Origin: Planctomycetaceae bacterium | Lineage (GTDB): Bacteria; Planctomycetota; Planctomycetia; Pirellulales; Thermoguttaceae | DNA: 64,000 nucleotides | Assembly (NCBI GenBank): GCA_021372555.1 | Contig: JAJFUI010000235.1 | Span: 1-64,000, forward strand | Reading direction: 5' to 3' | Shown here: positions 9,222-17,598 of the stretch, piece after piece | How positions within the stretch are numbered: position 1 is the first letter of the stretch | How the letters are laid out: each line of letters starts with the position of its first letter | Notes under the pieces: generated by a model | Databases searched by the model: none | Seen by the model: the letters and a program-made list of their open reading frames with translations, nothing else | Told to the model about the DNA's origin: nothing | Position numbers and translations under genes: made by a program

Positions 9222-10532
9222 TTATTCCTGAATCGCAGAAGCCCGGAACTGAGACTCGTCGCGGCGCTGGGAACGACAGGCGTCCAAATGCGGCCCTTCT
9301 TGGCCGCCATCGCGCTCGACAACTCGCGGTGTCCGCTTCCAATCTCCCGCGCCGCCTCGGCTCATGCCCTTCATGGCCATGACAAGGTAACTGGCAACGC
9401 AAAACGGCAAGCGTCCAAGCAGCAGCATTCGGCGGCGCGTGATTCCCAGCCGGGCAACCCCCACGCCAACATACGCGGCGTAAACGGCAGCCAGCGAACC
9501 CATGGTCGCCATCAGGAATGCAGTCCAGGACCCCGGCGAAATCCACGCGGCCAGTAGCGTCGCCGCCGCCGCCAGCAGGAATTGGCCAATCACCAATGGC
9601 CGGCTTGCCACAAGCATCGTGACGCCGGCGTCACAAAGGACGAGTCGCCCCGTTTTCAGCGAGCCATACAGTAATCTCGGCGCGCGAGTCAGCGCCATGC
9701 GCAACCCGCCGCCAACCCAACGCTCGCGCTGAACCGCAAGCTGATCGCCGCGAGCCGGAAAATCCGACGTCACGCGCACCTCGGGCACAAAGCGAATCCG
9801 CACGCCGGCCGCCAGCAACTGGCAGGTGTATTCGGCGTCCTCAACGACTGACTCCGCCCGCCATGGGAACTGCAGGAGAACATCGCGGTGGAACAGCATT
9901 CCGGTGCCTCGCAGGAACACAGCCAATCCCAAAGCGGACTTCGGGGCATAAAAGCAATCGTTTTCGAGCAGGTTGGCCACGGCCAGCAGGTAAGACGTCG
10001 CGCTGCCGTCCGGATTGGCTACCCCGTCATTGGCTTGAAGCACTCGCTGGCCCTGCCGCAACCGCGCGTCACAAACCTGCAACGCATGCGGTTCGATCCG
10101 GCAGTCGGCGTCCAAGATCAAGAGGGCGTCGTATCCCGCCGCGAGGACTTGTGGCAACGCCCAGGCAAGCGCGAACCCCTTGCCGCGGCGTTCCTTGTCC
10201 TCGCGGATCAAGCACGTCGCGCCCCGGCCGCTCGCGAGCTCCGCTGTGCGATCGGAACAGTTGTCGGCCACAACATACACCGCGCGCCTATCGGCCGGAT
10301 AATCGAGCGCTTCGCATGAATCCAGTACTTTCCCGATCGTGGCTTCCTCGTCATGCGCCGGAACGACGATGGCGAACGAATGCATCGGAGCGGCGGCGTT
10401 TGGGACCTCGCGTGCAGGCACGCCCAGCGACACGAGCATCAACGCCGCGTGATAGGCGCAGATGGATGCCGCCACGGCGACCAATGCCGTAGCCAGGACA
10501 AGAATGAGCCACGCCAGCAACGATGCAATCAC
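9222..10532 (-). CDS. Membrane-associated glycosyltransferase, family 2 type
   Basis: 436 residues with an N-terminal membrane helix, then a GT-A domain: VVPAHDEEATIGKVLDSCE, the DxD-type LILDADCRIEP, a VVEDAEYTCQLLAAG segment with the catalytic-base acidic residues, and QRERWVGGG, equivalent to the Q/RxxRW motif of processive synthases. Several helices follow. The layout fits BcsA/NdvB-like GT2 enzymes, so it may make a short homopolymer or add a single sugar. I start it at the GTG at 10532, which sits in a GTGA overlap with the upstream stop. The frame extends to 10742, but that region reads as shadow. No upstream ATG is plausible. Confidence 0.83.
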   Translation of the reverse strand: MIASLLAWLILVLATALVAVAASICAYHAALMLVSLGVPAREVPNAAAPMHSFAIVVPAHDEEATIGKVLDSCEALDYPADRRAVYVVADNCSDRTAELASGRGATCLIREDKERRGKGFALAWALPQVLAAGYDALLILDADCRIEPHALQVCDARLRQGQRVLQANDGVANPDGSATSYLLAVANLLENDCFYAPKSALGLAVFLRGTGMLFHRDVLLQFPWRAESVVEDAEYTCQLLAAGVRIRFVPEVRVTSDFPARGDQLAVQRERWVGGGLRMALTRAPRLLYGSLKTGRLVLCDAGVTMLVASRPLVIGQFLLAAAATLLAAWISPGSWTAFLMATMGSLAAVYAAYVGVGVARLGITRRRMLLLGRLPFCVASYLVMAMKGMSRGGAGDWKRTPRVVERDGGQEGPHLDACRSQRRDESQFRASAIQE

Positions 10533-11581
10533 GAGTTGTCGATTCCGGCGTGCGGTTGGCCGCCCCGGTGGAAAAGCTCCCACAACATCCCCACGCCGGC
10601 CCCGACGTGAACCGTCGCGAAGACCGGGGGGAGCCAGAACAGCAGCCAGCCGTTTCGCGCTCGCAGGGCGAGGAATACGGACGTGGTCGCCACGACGGCC
10701 GCGTAAAGGGCGATGGCGCCGAAGTACACCGCTGCCAGCCACCGGTCAGCCATGCCCAACGGCAGCCCGACGCCCAGCCCCACCGTAAAAATCAGCGGCG
10801 TCACGCTGCCCAGCGAAAGCGTGGCGGGATGTTTTCGGAGCAGCCGTAGCCGGCCACGGCCGTACCGGGTCATTTGGAAGAATAGCCCCGGCAGCGTCGC
10901 CCTCGGCATGTAGCGAACCGCGACCTCCGGCGCAAGGTAGCACCGTAGTCCGCTCTGATCGATACGGTGATTCAACTCGACGTCCTCGCAAGCGTCGAAA
11001 CGCTCGTCGAAGCCGCCAACCTTGTCGAACACCGACCGGCGATACGCAACGGCGACGCTTCCGGCAGGCACAAAACCGGCCTCGGACGAGTAGATGTGCG
11101 ATGCTGGATGATGCCCCAGCCAGCAAGAGCGGGCGGACCCGATCGCCTGCTGCAGCGCCGTCGCCCCTGTAACATCCAAGGGCTGCGGCCTGCCGACGCA
11201 ATCCGCGCCGCTTCGGGCGAACGCGGCCGCCAGCTTGCGCAGGTACTGGTCGTCCTCAATCTCGCAGTGACCGTCGACAATCACCACCACATCGCCCCGA
11301 GCGTTGTTCACGCCGATATTGCGTGCCGCGCTCGAAAGCCGACGCGGATTCGCGAGCACGCGAATCACTGGATGCTGCACCGCGATCCGCTCCGCAATCG
11401 CGGCGGTGCCGTCGCTCGACTCGCCGTCAACGACCAGAATCTCCCACCGTCCCCGCTCGTAGTCCTGATCGATCAGCCCGCAAAGAGTCCGCTCAATCCG
11501 AGCGGCCTCGTTCCGCACCGGCATAATAACGCTGATGAACGGCAGCGGATCGAGCGTGGTGTCAGTTTCAGCGCGAACCAT
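10529..11581 (-). CDS. Glycosyltransferase, family 2 type, ExoA-like
   Basis: The N-terminal GT-A domain begins FISVIMPVRNEAARIERTL with VVDGESSDGT, then a DGHC metal-site segment, and a long C-terminal hydrophobic region. GGFDERFDACEDVELNHRI is the typical ED motif of ExoA-like succinoglycan glucosyltransferases. I use the ATG at 11581, which overlaps the deacetylase gene by 14 bases and has GAGGAGG a few bases upstream; a TTG at 11593 is also in frame. It ends in a GTGA overlap with the next GT2. The role is transfer of one sugar during repeat-unit assembly; the specificity is unknown. Confidence 0.85.
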   Translation of the reverse strand: MVRAETDTTLDPLPFISVIMPVRNEAARIERTLCGLIDQDYERGRWEILVVDGESSDGTAAIAERIAVQHPVIRVLANPRRLSSAARNIGVNNARGDVVVIVDGHCEIEDDQYLRKLAAAFARSGADCVGRPQPLDVTGATALQQAIGSARSCWLGHHPASHIYSSEAGFVPAGSVAVAYRRSVFDKVGGFDERFDACEDVELNHRIDQSGLRCYLAPEVAVRYMPRATLPGLFFQMTRYGRGRLRLLRKHPATLSLGSVTPLIFTVGLGVGLPLGMADRWLAAVYFGAIALYAAVVATTSVFLALRARNGWLLFWLPPVFATVHVGAGVGMLWELFHRGGQPHAGIDNS

Positions 11582-12482
11582 CGGCCTCCTCAACGACGTC
11601 GTGCAGCCTTCCGAACCGGAACGCGTCGAGCAATGCGTCTAGCTTTCTTTCGGTGGTCGCCAGATGCACGTAGTGTCGGAAGCGGGATAGCCGGGAACTG
11701 CCCGCAATGCGGGGCTGCTCCGGATCCAACTCCCAGGGATGGATGTAGAACAAGAATGCCTGACGATCGTGCAGGTTAATGCGTCGCAGGCAACGCGCTG
11801 TCCACTTTAGCGGGCACAGTCGGAAGTACCCGCCTCCGCCAACCGGGACGTTGATTCCTGCCAACCGGACGACCGGCGGCGGAAATTCCACGAGCGATCC
11901 GGCGGCGGTGCTCAAGCGATGCATCCCAAGCTGCGCGCCCGGGATGCCATAGCGGTCGTGATGGACGGGAACAATGCTCGAATCGACGCGGAACCCCTCC
12001 TCCACCAGAATGTCCAACGCCCAGAGCGACTGCGCCGTGATGGAAAAGCTCGGCGCGCGGTACGCCCGCACCGCCTCGCCGACGATGTCCTGCAAAACCG
12101 TCCGCGACAGCCGCAAGTCCCTCCGGAACTCGTCAGGCGACTGGGTGTAGATCAAGCGATGCCAATATCCGTGGGAACCGATCTCATGCCCGCACGCTCG
12201 GATTTCTCGCACCAACTCCGGAACGCGTCTGGCCTGCCACCCCAGGACGAAAAATGTGCCCCTGACGCGGTGGCGATCCAGCAGTTCCAGGATGCGGTGC
12301 GTGTTTCGCACCACTCGGCTTTCAAAGCGCCCCCACTGGCAACGGCGCACGCACTCGTCGAAGCCGGAGACCTGGTAATAATCCTCGACGTCAACGGTGA
12401 ACGCGTTTAGTACGTTCGCGCGTTGAGCGTTGCCGGTTTTCGCCTCACCTGCGCAGTGCGACACGGTTTGCGCGGCTGTCAT
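11568..12482 (-). CDS. Polysaccharide deacetylase of the exosortase-associated type
   Basis: A 304-residue NodB-fold enzyme. FTVDVEDYYQVSGFDECVR carries the first metal/catalytic acidic residues, and HEIGSHGYWH contains the H-x3-H metal site. The sequence around YRAPSFSIT and the C-terminal segment FYIHPWELDPEQPRI match the deacetylase subgroup that accompanies PEP-CTERM/exosortase exopolysaccharide loci. These enzymes remove N-acetyl groups from exported polysaccharide. No signal peptide is visible, as is usual for this subgroup. The ATG at 12482 is six bases after the upstream stop. The gene order next to the sugar transferase and EpsI supports the assignment. Confidence 0.88.
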   Translation of the reverse strand: MTAAQTVSHCAGEAKTGNAQRANVLNAFTVDVEDYYQVSGFDECVRRCQWGRFESRVVRNTHRILELLDRHRVRGTFFVLGWQARRVPELVREIRACGHEIGSHGYWHRLIYTQSPDEFRRDLRLSRTVLQDIVGEAVRAYRAPSFSITAQSLWALDILVEEGFRVDSSIVPVHHDRYGIPGAQLGMHRLSTAAGSLVEFPPPVVRLAGINVPVGGGGYFRLCPLKWTARCLRRINLHDRQAFLFYIHPWELDPEQPRIAGSSRLSRFRHYVHLATTERKLDALLDAFRFGRLHDVVEEADGSR

Positions 12483-12488
12483 GATGCA

Positions 12489-13394
12489 TTATCTCGGCTT
12501 GCGCTGCGCTGCGTGTGAGGCAGCGATCGGTTTACGACTTTCCCTCCTCGATTCCGGCTTTCGGCAATTGGCCGATTCCCGGCAACACGGAGACGCATGC
12601 AGTTGGAGCAGCAGGTTTGCCGGCGCGATCCCCAAGCGATCGCCATTGCCATCGCTGGAAACGGCGTCGCCCTCGGCCGCCAACGTCACGTTTCTTCGCA
12701 GCCGGAGGATCGACAAAAGCCAGCGCTCCGGCAGCTTGAAGACGCGAAGACCGGTGCAAGCCAGCAATCGGAAATCGAGCCACAATCCGGCTTGGTCAAC
12801 GTACTCGCGGTCGAGGATCACCTTCCGGCGCACGCAATTCAAATCGGTGTCGGGCGGAAGGTTGAGTTGGGCCAGGCCGGTAATCCCGGGCCGCACGGCA
12901 ATTCGGTCCAAATAGCCGGGAATCGCCGCCGACAGTACGCGGACGAACTCGGGTCGCTCGGGCCTCGGCCCGACGAGCGACATGTCTCCCTTAACGACAT
13001 TGATGAGTTGCGGCAGTTCGTCCAGATGCAGCCGTCGAAGCAGCGTGCCGATGCGCGTCGCCCGAGGATCATGCGGCGAGCCCCACACCGGCCCCGTGGC
13101 CGCCTCGGCGTCGATCCGCATGGTGCGGATCTTGTGCATGCGGAACGGTCGCCCGTTCTTGCCGACGCGCGTTTGGGAAAAGAGTCCTGGCCCACGCGAG
13201 GTGAGTCGCACCAGAAGAACAAGCAGTAGCAGCAACGGAGCAGTGGGGACGAGAAGCAGCACGGCGAGAATCCGTTCGATCATCTCCTTTTGACGGTGGT
13301 AGGAAGACGTCACAAGCTTGTTGGCAGCCCGATCCTGTGCGACCATCCATTGGCAATCGCCGTAGACCGCTACCTCGCCCCGAATAGCAGGCAT
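12489..13394 (-). CDS. Initiating sugar-phosphate transferase (bacterial sugar transferase family)
   Basis: 301 residues with one membrane hairpin (about residues 38-65), then KIRTMRIDAEA, LHLDELPQLINVVKGDMSLV with GPRPERPEF, and VRPGITGLAQ, the full signature of PglC/WbaP-type phosphoglycosyl transferases. They start a repeat unit by putting a sugar phosphate on undecaprenyl phosphate at the inner membrane. It is of the short type without the large N-terminal domain of WbaP. The C-terminal 70 residues are Arg/Ser-rich and not part of the family core. AAGGAG sits seven bases before the ATG at 13394. This is the only initiating enzyme visible in the locus. Confidence 0.92.
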   Translation of the reverse strand: MPAIRGEVAVYGDCQWMVAQDRAANKLVTSSYHRQKEMIERILAVLLLVPTAPLLLLLVLLVRLTSRGPGLFSQTRVGKNGRPFRMHKIRTMRIDAEAATGPVWGSPHDPRATRIGTLLRRLHLDELPQLINVVKGDMSLVGPRPERPEFVRVLSAAIPGYLDRIAVRPGITGLAQLNLPPDTDLNCVRRKVILDREYVDQAGLWLDFRLLACTGLRVFKLPERWLLSILRLRRNVTLAAEGDAVSSDGNGDRLGIAPANLLLQLHASPCCRESANCRKPESRRESRKPIAASHAAQRKPR

Positions 13395-13448
13395 AAAGGT
13401 ACTCCTTTCCGGACCACATCGCGCGTTCTCTCCTCGTTGGCATCCCTG

Positions 13449-14114
13449 TCACGTACGTGACGGCGGAACGAGATGACTCCTGGCTTCGGCCGTAAAGTCC
13501 TGCAAGAACCGCGAAATGGTGGTGTCCTTGTCTGCATCTTCTCCCCCATGGAGAACCGTCGACACCTGAAGCTTGTACAGGTACGGGCTGCCCGCGAACG
13601 CAAAACGCGCGTCCTCGGGGGCTGCCCACCCTTCGCCGACGCTCCAGGCGTAGCACACACGGAGCAACTGTCCACCGACTCCGGTGGATTGAAAGTCGAC
13701 CGACCAGAATTGATCGGCCCCGCCGTCCGATGCTCGGACGGAAAGCCGCCGTCGATCGCCGCGACTCGTGTAGCTCCGACTCGACAGGCAAATCTCCGGC
13801 CGATGAACGCTTGTAGGCCCCGCCGGCCCCACAATCAGCGTCACATTAACAGCGTCGCCAGTCCGTTTGTTGATGTAGTTCCGCACGAAGTGCCCCGCGC
13901 ACTCCAACTGCGCGAGCGCCGTCTTGTCCAGCTTTGAGGAGGACTGCAGCGTCCAATCGCCGAAGCTCTCGGGCGTCCCCACGATCTTGCTGGCCGCGGC
14001 GAGCGTCGACTTGGACGCTCCCCAGCGGTGACTGAGCCGCCCCTGCCACAAGCCGGAGAACACCGTCAGCGCTCCGACCACGGCGACCGCCAAAACGAGC
14101 CGGACTTCTCTCAT
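13449..14114 (-). CDS. EpsI-like exosortase-associated protein (DUF3485)
   Basis: 221 residues from ATG 14114: one N-terminal membrane helix, then a periplasmic domain with GTPESFGDWTL, AGHFVRNYINKRTGD, VNVTLIVGPAGPTSVHRPE and CLSSRSY. The HRPE-x-CL segment is the hallmark of the EpsI/DUF3485 domain that is fused to, or encoded near, exosortases; its exact role is unsettled. Here it is separated from the exosortase by the kinase and TPR genes. The longer frame to a TTG at 14180 would overlap the TPR gene and puts hydrophilic residues before the membrane helix, so I prefer the ATG. No strong Shine-Dalgarno is visible. Confidence 0.85.
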   Translation of the reverse strand: MREVRLVLAVAVVGALTVFSGLWQGRLSHRWGASKSTLAAASKIVGTPESFGDWTLQSSSKLDKTALAQLECAGHFVRNYINKRTGDAVNVTLIVGPAGPTSVHRPEICLSSRSYTSRGDRRRLSVRASDGGADQFWSVDFQSTGVGGQLLRVCYAWSVGEGWAAPEDARFAFAGSPYLYKLQVSTVLHGGEDADKDTTISRFLQDFTAEARSHLVPPSRT

Positions 14115-14148
14115 CGGCGCACCCGCCTGTTGTTGCGTTTCCTTCGCC

Positions 14149-17100
14149 TTAGATTCCAAGTCTCTTCTCCAATGCCGCAAGCTGATTCCGCTCTGCCTGC
14201 GTAAGCACGTGTCGTTCCAGTTTCGTCTTCCGAGCCTGTTTCAAAGCGTTCCTGGCGTCATCGAGCCGTCCGAGTTCGCTATAAGCGACAGCCAAATGGA
14301 ACTGACACCGTGGGTCGGCCATCGGCCCCGCAGCAGCCTTCTTGAACAACTCGATGGCGCCGGCAGGCTCGCGATCGCTTAGCAGCACCGTTCCCTTGGT
14401 ATCCAACAACCCCGGAGTGGGCCCGAACAACTGGATCGCCCTTTCGATGCACTGCCGCGCCTCCCGCCGGTCCTCTGGCGTGGACTCGGACAACAAGGCC
14501 GCCAGATTGTTCAAAGCCCCGAAATGCTCGGGCTGCAACGAGAGGATTCGGCGGCAAAGCCGAATGGCTTCGTTCGCGTTTCCTTGGAGGATGCGGATGC
14601 CCGCTACGCCGGTGAGCAGGTCGACACGTTGGCCATGCTTTTCGACCGCTTGCGTCAGCCACGGTTCGCAACGCCGGACGTTCTCCGGCGTGGCCCAGCC
14701 GGCCGCCAGGAGCTTGCACATGTAGATGGCCGCACGCGGCGAGACGTCCGTCTTCCCAGCCTCCTCACAAAGCGTCAACGCCTCGGCGATGCGCCCTTGT
14801 TCAGCCAAAACCAGCGTCAACGGCCCAAAGTTGCTCGGCACGAAGTGCACCACGCGACGATACCACCGCTCGGCGCACGCGGGCTGGCCCGCCCGCTGGT
14901 AAAGGTCGCCAATTTGCTCGGCGATCTGAACCCTTCGTCGAACGTCGAAACGAGTCAGGGTCTGCGCGGCCCATTTCTCAACGACCTTCTCGATTTCACT
15001 CGTGCGGCCCTGTTTGCGGAGCCAGGCTGCCTGAAGGCGCGGCACGACGACGTCGCTTTTGGCCATGCCCTCTAACTGCTTCAACCGGCGTTCCACCTCG
15101 TCGGATGGCCCTTGTTGGATGAGAAACTCGAGATACCAGGCGACGTGGGCCGCAGACGCCGCATTGGCATCCGCGATCGCCCGATAACGGTCCCTCGCCT
15201 TCTGCGATTGCCCTTGTAATTGCTCGACCTGGGCCAACACAAGTTGGGCGACGGGCACCGGTTTCTTCGCCCCCGAGACGATCCGGCGACAGATCGCTTC
15301 TGCCTTGGCCACATTCGCCGCGTCGCCGCGCCGCGCCAACACGGTCGCCAGGAAGAGACGGTTTTCGTTGGAGGCTTCGCTGTCAGGCCCGCCTGCAAGC
15401 AACGCTTCTGCTTCCTCGACCGCCGCGAGCGTGCCTCGTGCGAGCAGCACCTCGGCGAGGCGCCGGCGTGCAGGCGGATGACCGTTCACTAATTGCCGCA
15501 ACACTTTTTCGCCGTCGCGTGCACTCTCGATATCGTTCAGGCGGAGCAGCACGTCCGCCAATTGCGCCTTGAGGACCAGATCGTCGGCAGCCAACGCCAT
15601 CGCGCGTTGGCAGGCTTCTCTAGTCTGTGGAACGTCGCCCAGCTTGGCGTAGCCGTCGGCCAGAACGGCAAGCCGCTGCGCGTCGGTGGCCCCGGCCTTG
15701 TGCGCAATCTTGCCAAGCGTCTCTCGCGCACACGCCACGTCGCCCGTGTCGGCCGAGAACTGGAATAGCACTTGAAGCGATCGGACGTCCTCGCCGGCCA
15801 ACTGGACCGCCTTCTGGAACGCCGCCTTCGCCTTGGCCGTCTCGCCTTTGGCCCACCACGCGCTGCCTAGCATAAAGTGCGCCGCGGGGTCGGCGGGACG
15901 GTTTTTGGCGCCGCGCTCGGCAAAAGCCAGGGCGGCGTCGGGCCTTCCGCTCCAAATGTTCTCTTCGGCCCATCGTGCGGAAAGCTCCGGCGAGTCGGCA
16001 ATGTCGTCCGCACAGAGTTGCCGATAACGTTCCGCCTCATCCCGTCTTGACGCCTGCTCCAACAAGGCGATTAGCTGCTGATAAATCAGTTGACGTTCCC
16101 ACAAAAGCGACGCCTTCGCCGCGTTGGCCGCCGTCAGCGCCTGTTGGCAATAGCGAATTGCTGCCGAGCGACGTCCCGCTGCCACGCATGCGGCAACAGC
16201 GGCAAGTCGGGGTCCCAACTGGCGCGGTTCGCGCGTGATTGCTTGATCATAGGCGGCCAGGGCCTGGTCCCAACGTTTCAAACCCACGTTCGCCGTGCCG
16301 AGCACCAGCCACGCCTGATAGACTGCGCCCTGACCTGCTTCCGACTGCGCAATCGCATCGTTGTCTCCCGCCAGGTCCGTCACAAGCAATATTGCTTTGT
16401 CATTCTCACCGCGTCGCACCGCGATCTGCGCGCGGCGGAGATCGACGAGCGGCTGCAGCACCATCTTCGCTTGCGACCTGAGCTTGGATCGAGTTTCGTC
16501 GAGGGATTGCAGCGTGGTCTCCGCCTCCTGCAGCCGACCGCTCTGGATCAAGACGTCGATTAAGGATAGGTGGATCGCGACGTCGCGCTGGCCGGCGGCC
16601 TTTAGGCCGGACTGCCAAGTCTGGACGGCACGGTCTGCGTCGCCCAGATCGAGCAACAGTTTTCCCAAGCCGAGGTAGCCTCGCGGGTCGGAGGCGGCAG
16701 TGGCAATGATGCGGTCGTAGTATTGCTTGGCGTCAGCAAACGCAGCCTTCATTGTCGGCGGCGCTGCCTGCTGGCTCTTCGACGCCACAGCGTCCCGGTG
16801 CGCGCCGGCGGCGGCAGCGAGCAAGACGTCCACGTTGTCTGGGGCCAAGCGCAGGGCAGCCTTCAGATCGTCGCCAGCCGCCGGCAATCGCTGCTGAAGG
16901 CGATATTCGTAGCGGGCCAAATACACGCGCGGATCTTTGTAAACCTGTGGCTCGCCGGCCCCCGGCTCCAAGACCTGTTGGAACGCCTGCTCAACCGTCG
17001 ACCGCGACACCGCCGCATTCTTCGCCCGGAATTGGCCGACGATAGCCATTGCCTTTAGCCCTGGACCTCGCCAGTCGCTCGGGTTTCGATCTGCCGCCGG

Positions 17101-17592
17101 GGAGCGTTCCGCCTCACAGAGCCGGGCGGCCTCGCTCTCGGCCGCCGCATACGCGCCTCCGTCGAGCAGCAACTCGATCAGGCGACCACGGAGCACGAGC
17201 TTCGTCTGCGCACTGACCTTTGCGTCGTCCGTCCCCAGGGCGGCTTGATAGAGCTCCACCGCGCGCCGCGGACTCGTCGCCGACTGGTCGAACACTTCAG
17301 CCAGTCGCACCCGGGCGGCATCATCATCAGGGCGGACCCTCAGATAGCGATAGTAATAGCCCGCCGCATCGCCAAAACGCTTTTCTGCGGCAAGCGACTC
17401 CGCCCGATCGCGCAGGCTGTCGGCCATCCGCTCGACCTGATAGGCGTGGACGAAGTAGCCGGCCGCGCCAATGACGGCGATGGCGGCCAGCGTGCCGGCT
17501 AGGAACTTGATGCGCGGCACGCGTCGAGTAACCTGACGGGGACTCGCGGCGCGACGACGCCGTGAGTGACTAGTAACGGTCGCAGGTGTCAT
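14149..17592 (-). CDS. Large membrane-anchored TPR protein of the exosortase locus
   Basis: 1147 residues: a basic N-terminus, one membrane helix (about residues 30-50) and then almost continuous tetratricopeptide repeats, for example RYLRVRPDDDAARVRLAEVF and CRRILSLQPEHFGALNNLAA. It resembles the TPR proteins of PEP-CTERM/exosortase loci (PrsT-like), but no lipobox cysteine is present, so it is anchored by the helix rather than lipidated. Such proteins are thought to scaffold polysaccharide export or the sorting machinery; this is inference. It starts a few bases after the kinase stop and overlaps only non-coding upstream sequence of epsI, so it belongs to the same transcript. Confidence 0.85.
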   Translation of the reverse strand: MTPATVTSHSRRRRAASPRQVTRRVPRIKFLAGTLAAIAVIGAAGYFVHAYQVERMADSLRDRAESLAAEKRFGDAAGYYYRYLRVRPDDDAARVRLAEVFDQSATSPRRAVELYQAALGTDDAKVSAQTKLVLRGRLIELLLDGGAYAAAESEAARLCEAERSPAADRNPSDWRGPGLKAMAIVGQFRAKNAAVSRSTVEQAFQQVLEPGAGEPQVYKDPRVYLARYEYRLQQRLPAAGDDLKAALRLAPDNVDVLLAAAAGAHRDAVASKSQQAAPPTMKAAFADAKQYYDRIIATAASDPRGYLGLGKLLLDLGDADRAVQTWQSGLKAAGQRDVAIHLSLIDVLIQSGRLQEAETTLQSLDETRSKLRSQAKMVLQPLVDLRRAQIAVRRGENDKAILLVTDLAGDNDAIAQSEAGQGAVYQAWLVLGTANVGLKRWDQALAAYDQAITREPRQLGPRLAAVAACVAAGRRSAAIRYCQQALTAANAAKASLLWERQLIYQQLIALLEQASRRDEAERYRQLCADDIADSPELSARWAEENIWSGRPDAALAFAERGAKNRPADPAAHFMLGSAWWAKGETAKAKAAFQKAVQLAGEDVRSLQVLFQFSADTGDVACARETLGKIAHKAGATDAQRLAVLADGYAKLGDVPQTREACQRAMALAADDLVLKAQLADVLLRLNDIESARDGEKVLRQLVNGHPPARRRLAEVLLARGTLAAVEEAEALLAGGPDSEASNENRLFLATVLARRGDAANVAKAEAICRRIVSGAKKPVPVAQLVLAQVEQLQGQSQKARDRYRAIADANAASAAHVAWYLEFLIQQGPSDEVERRLKQLEGMAKSDVVVPRLQAAWLRKQGRTSEIEKVVEKWAAQTLTRFDVRRRVQIAEQIGDLYQRAGQPACAERWYRRVVHFVPSNFGPLTLVLAEQGRIAEALTLCEEAGKTDVSPRAAIYMCKLLAAGWATPENVRRCEPWLTQAVEKHGQRVDLLTGVAGIRILQGNANEAIRLCRRILSLQPEHFGALNNLAALLSESTPEDRREARQCIERAIQLFGPTPGLLDTKGTVLLSDREPAGAIELFKKAAAGPMADPRCQFHLAVAYSELGRLDDARNALKQARKTKLERHVLTQAERNQLAALEKRLGI

Positions 17593-17598
17593 GGCTTG

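Noticed and set aside
14114-14180. N-terminal extension of the EpsI-like protein to 14180
   Set aside because: The first codon would be TTG inside the TPR gene, and the added residues are polar before the membrane helix; ATG 14114 is simpler.
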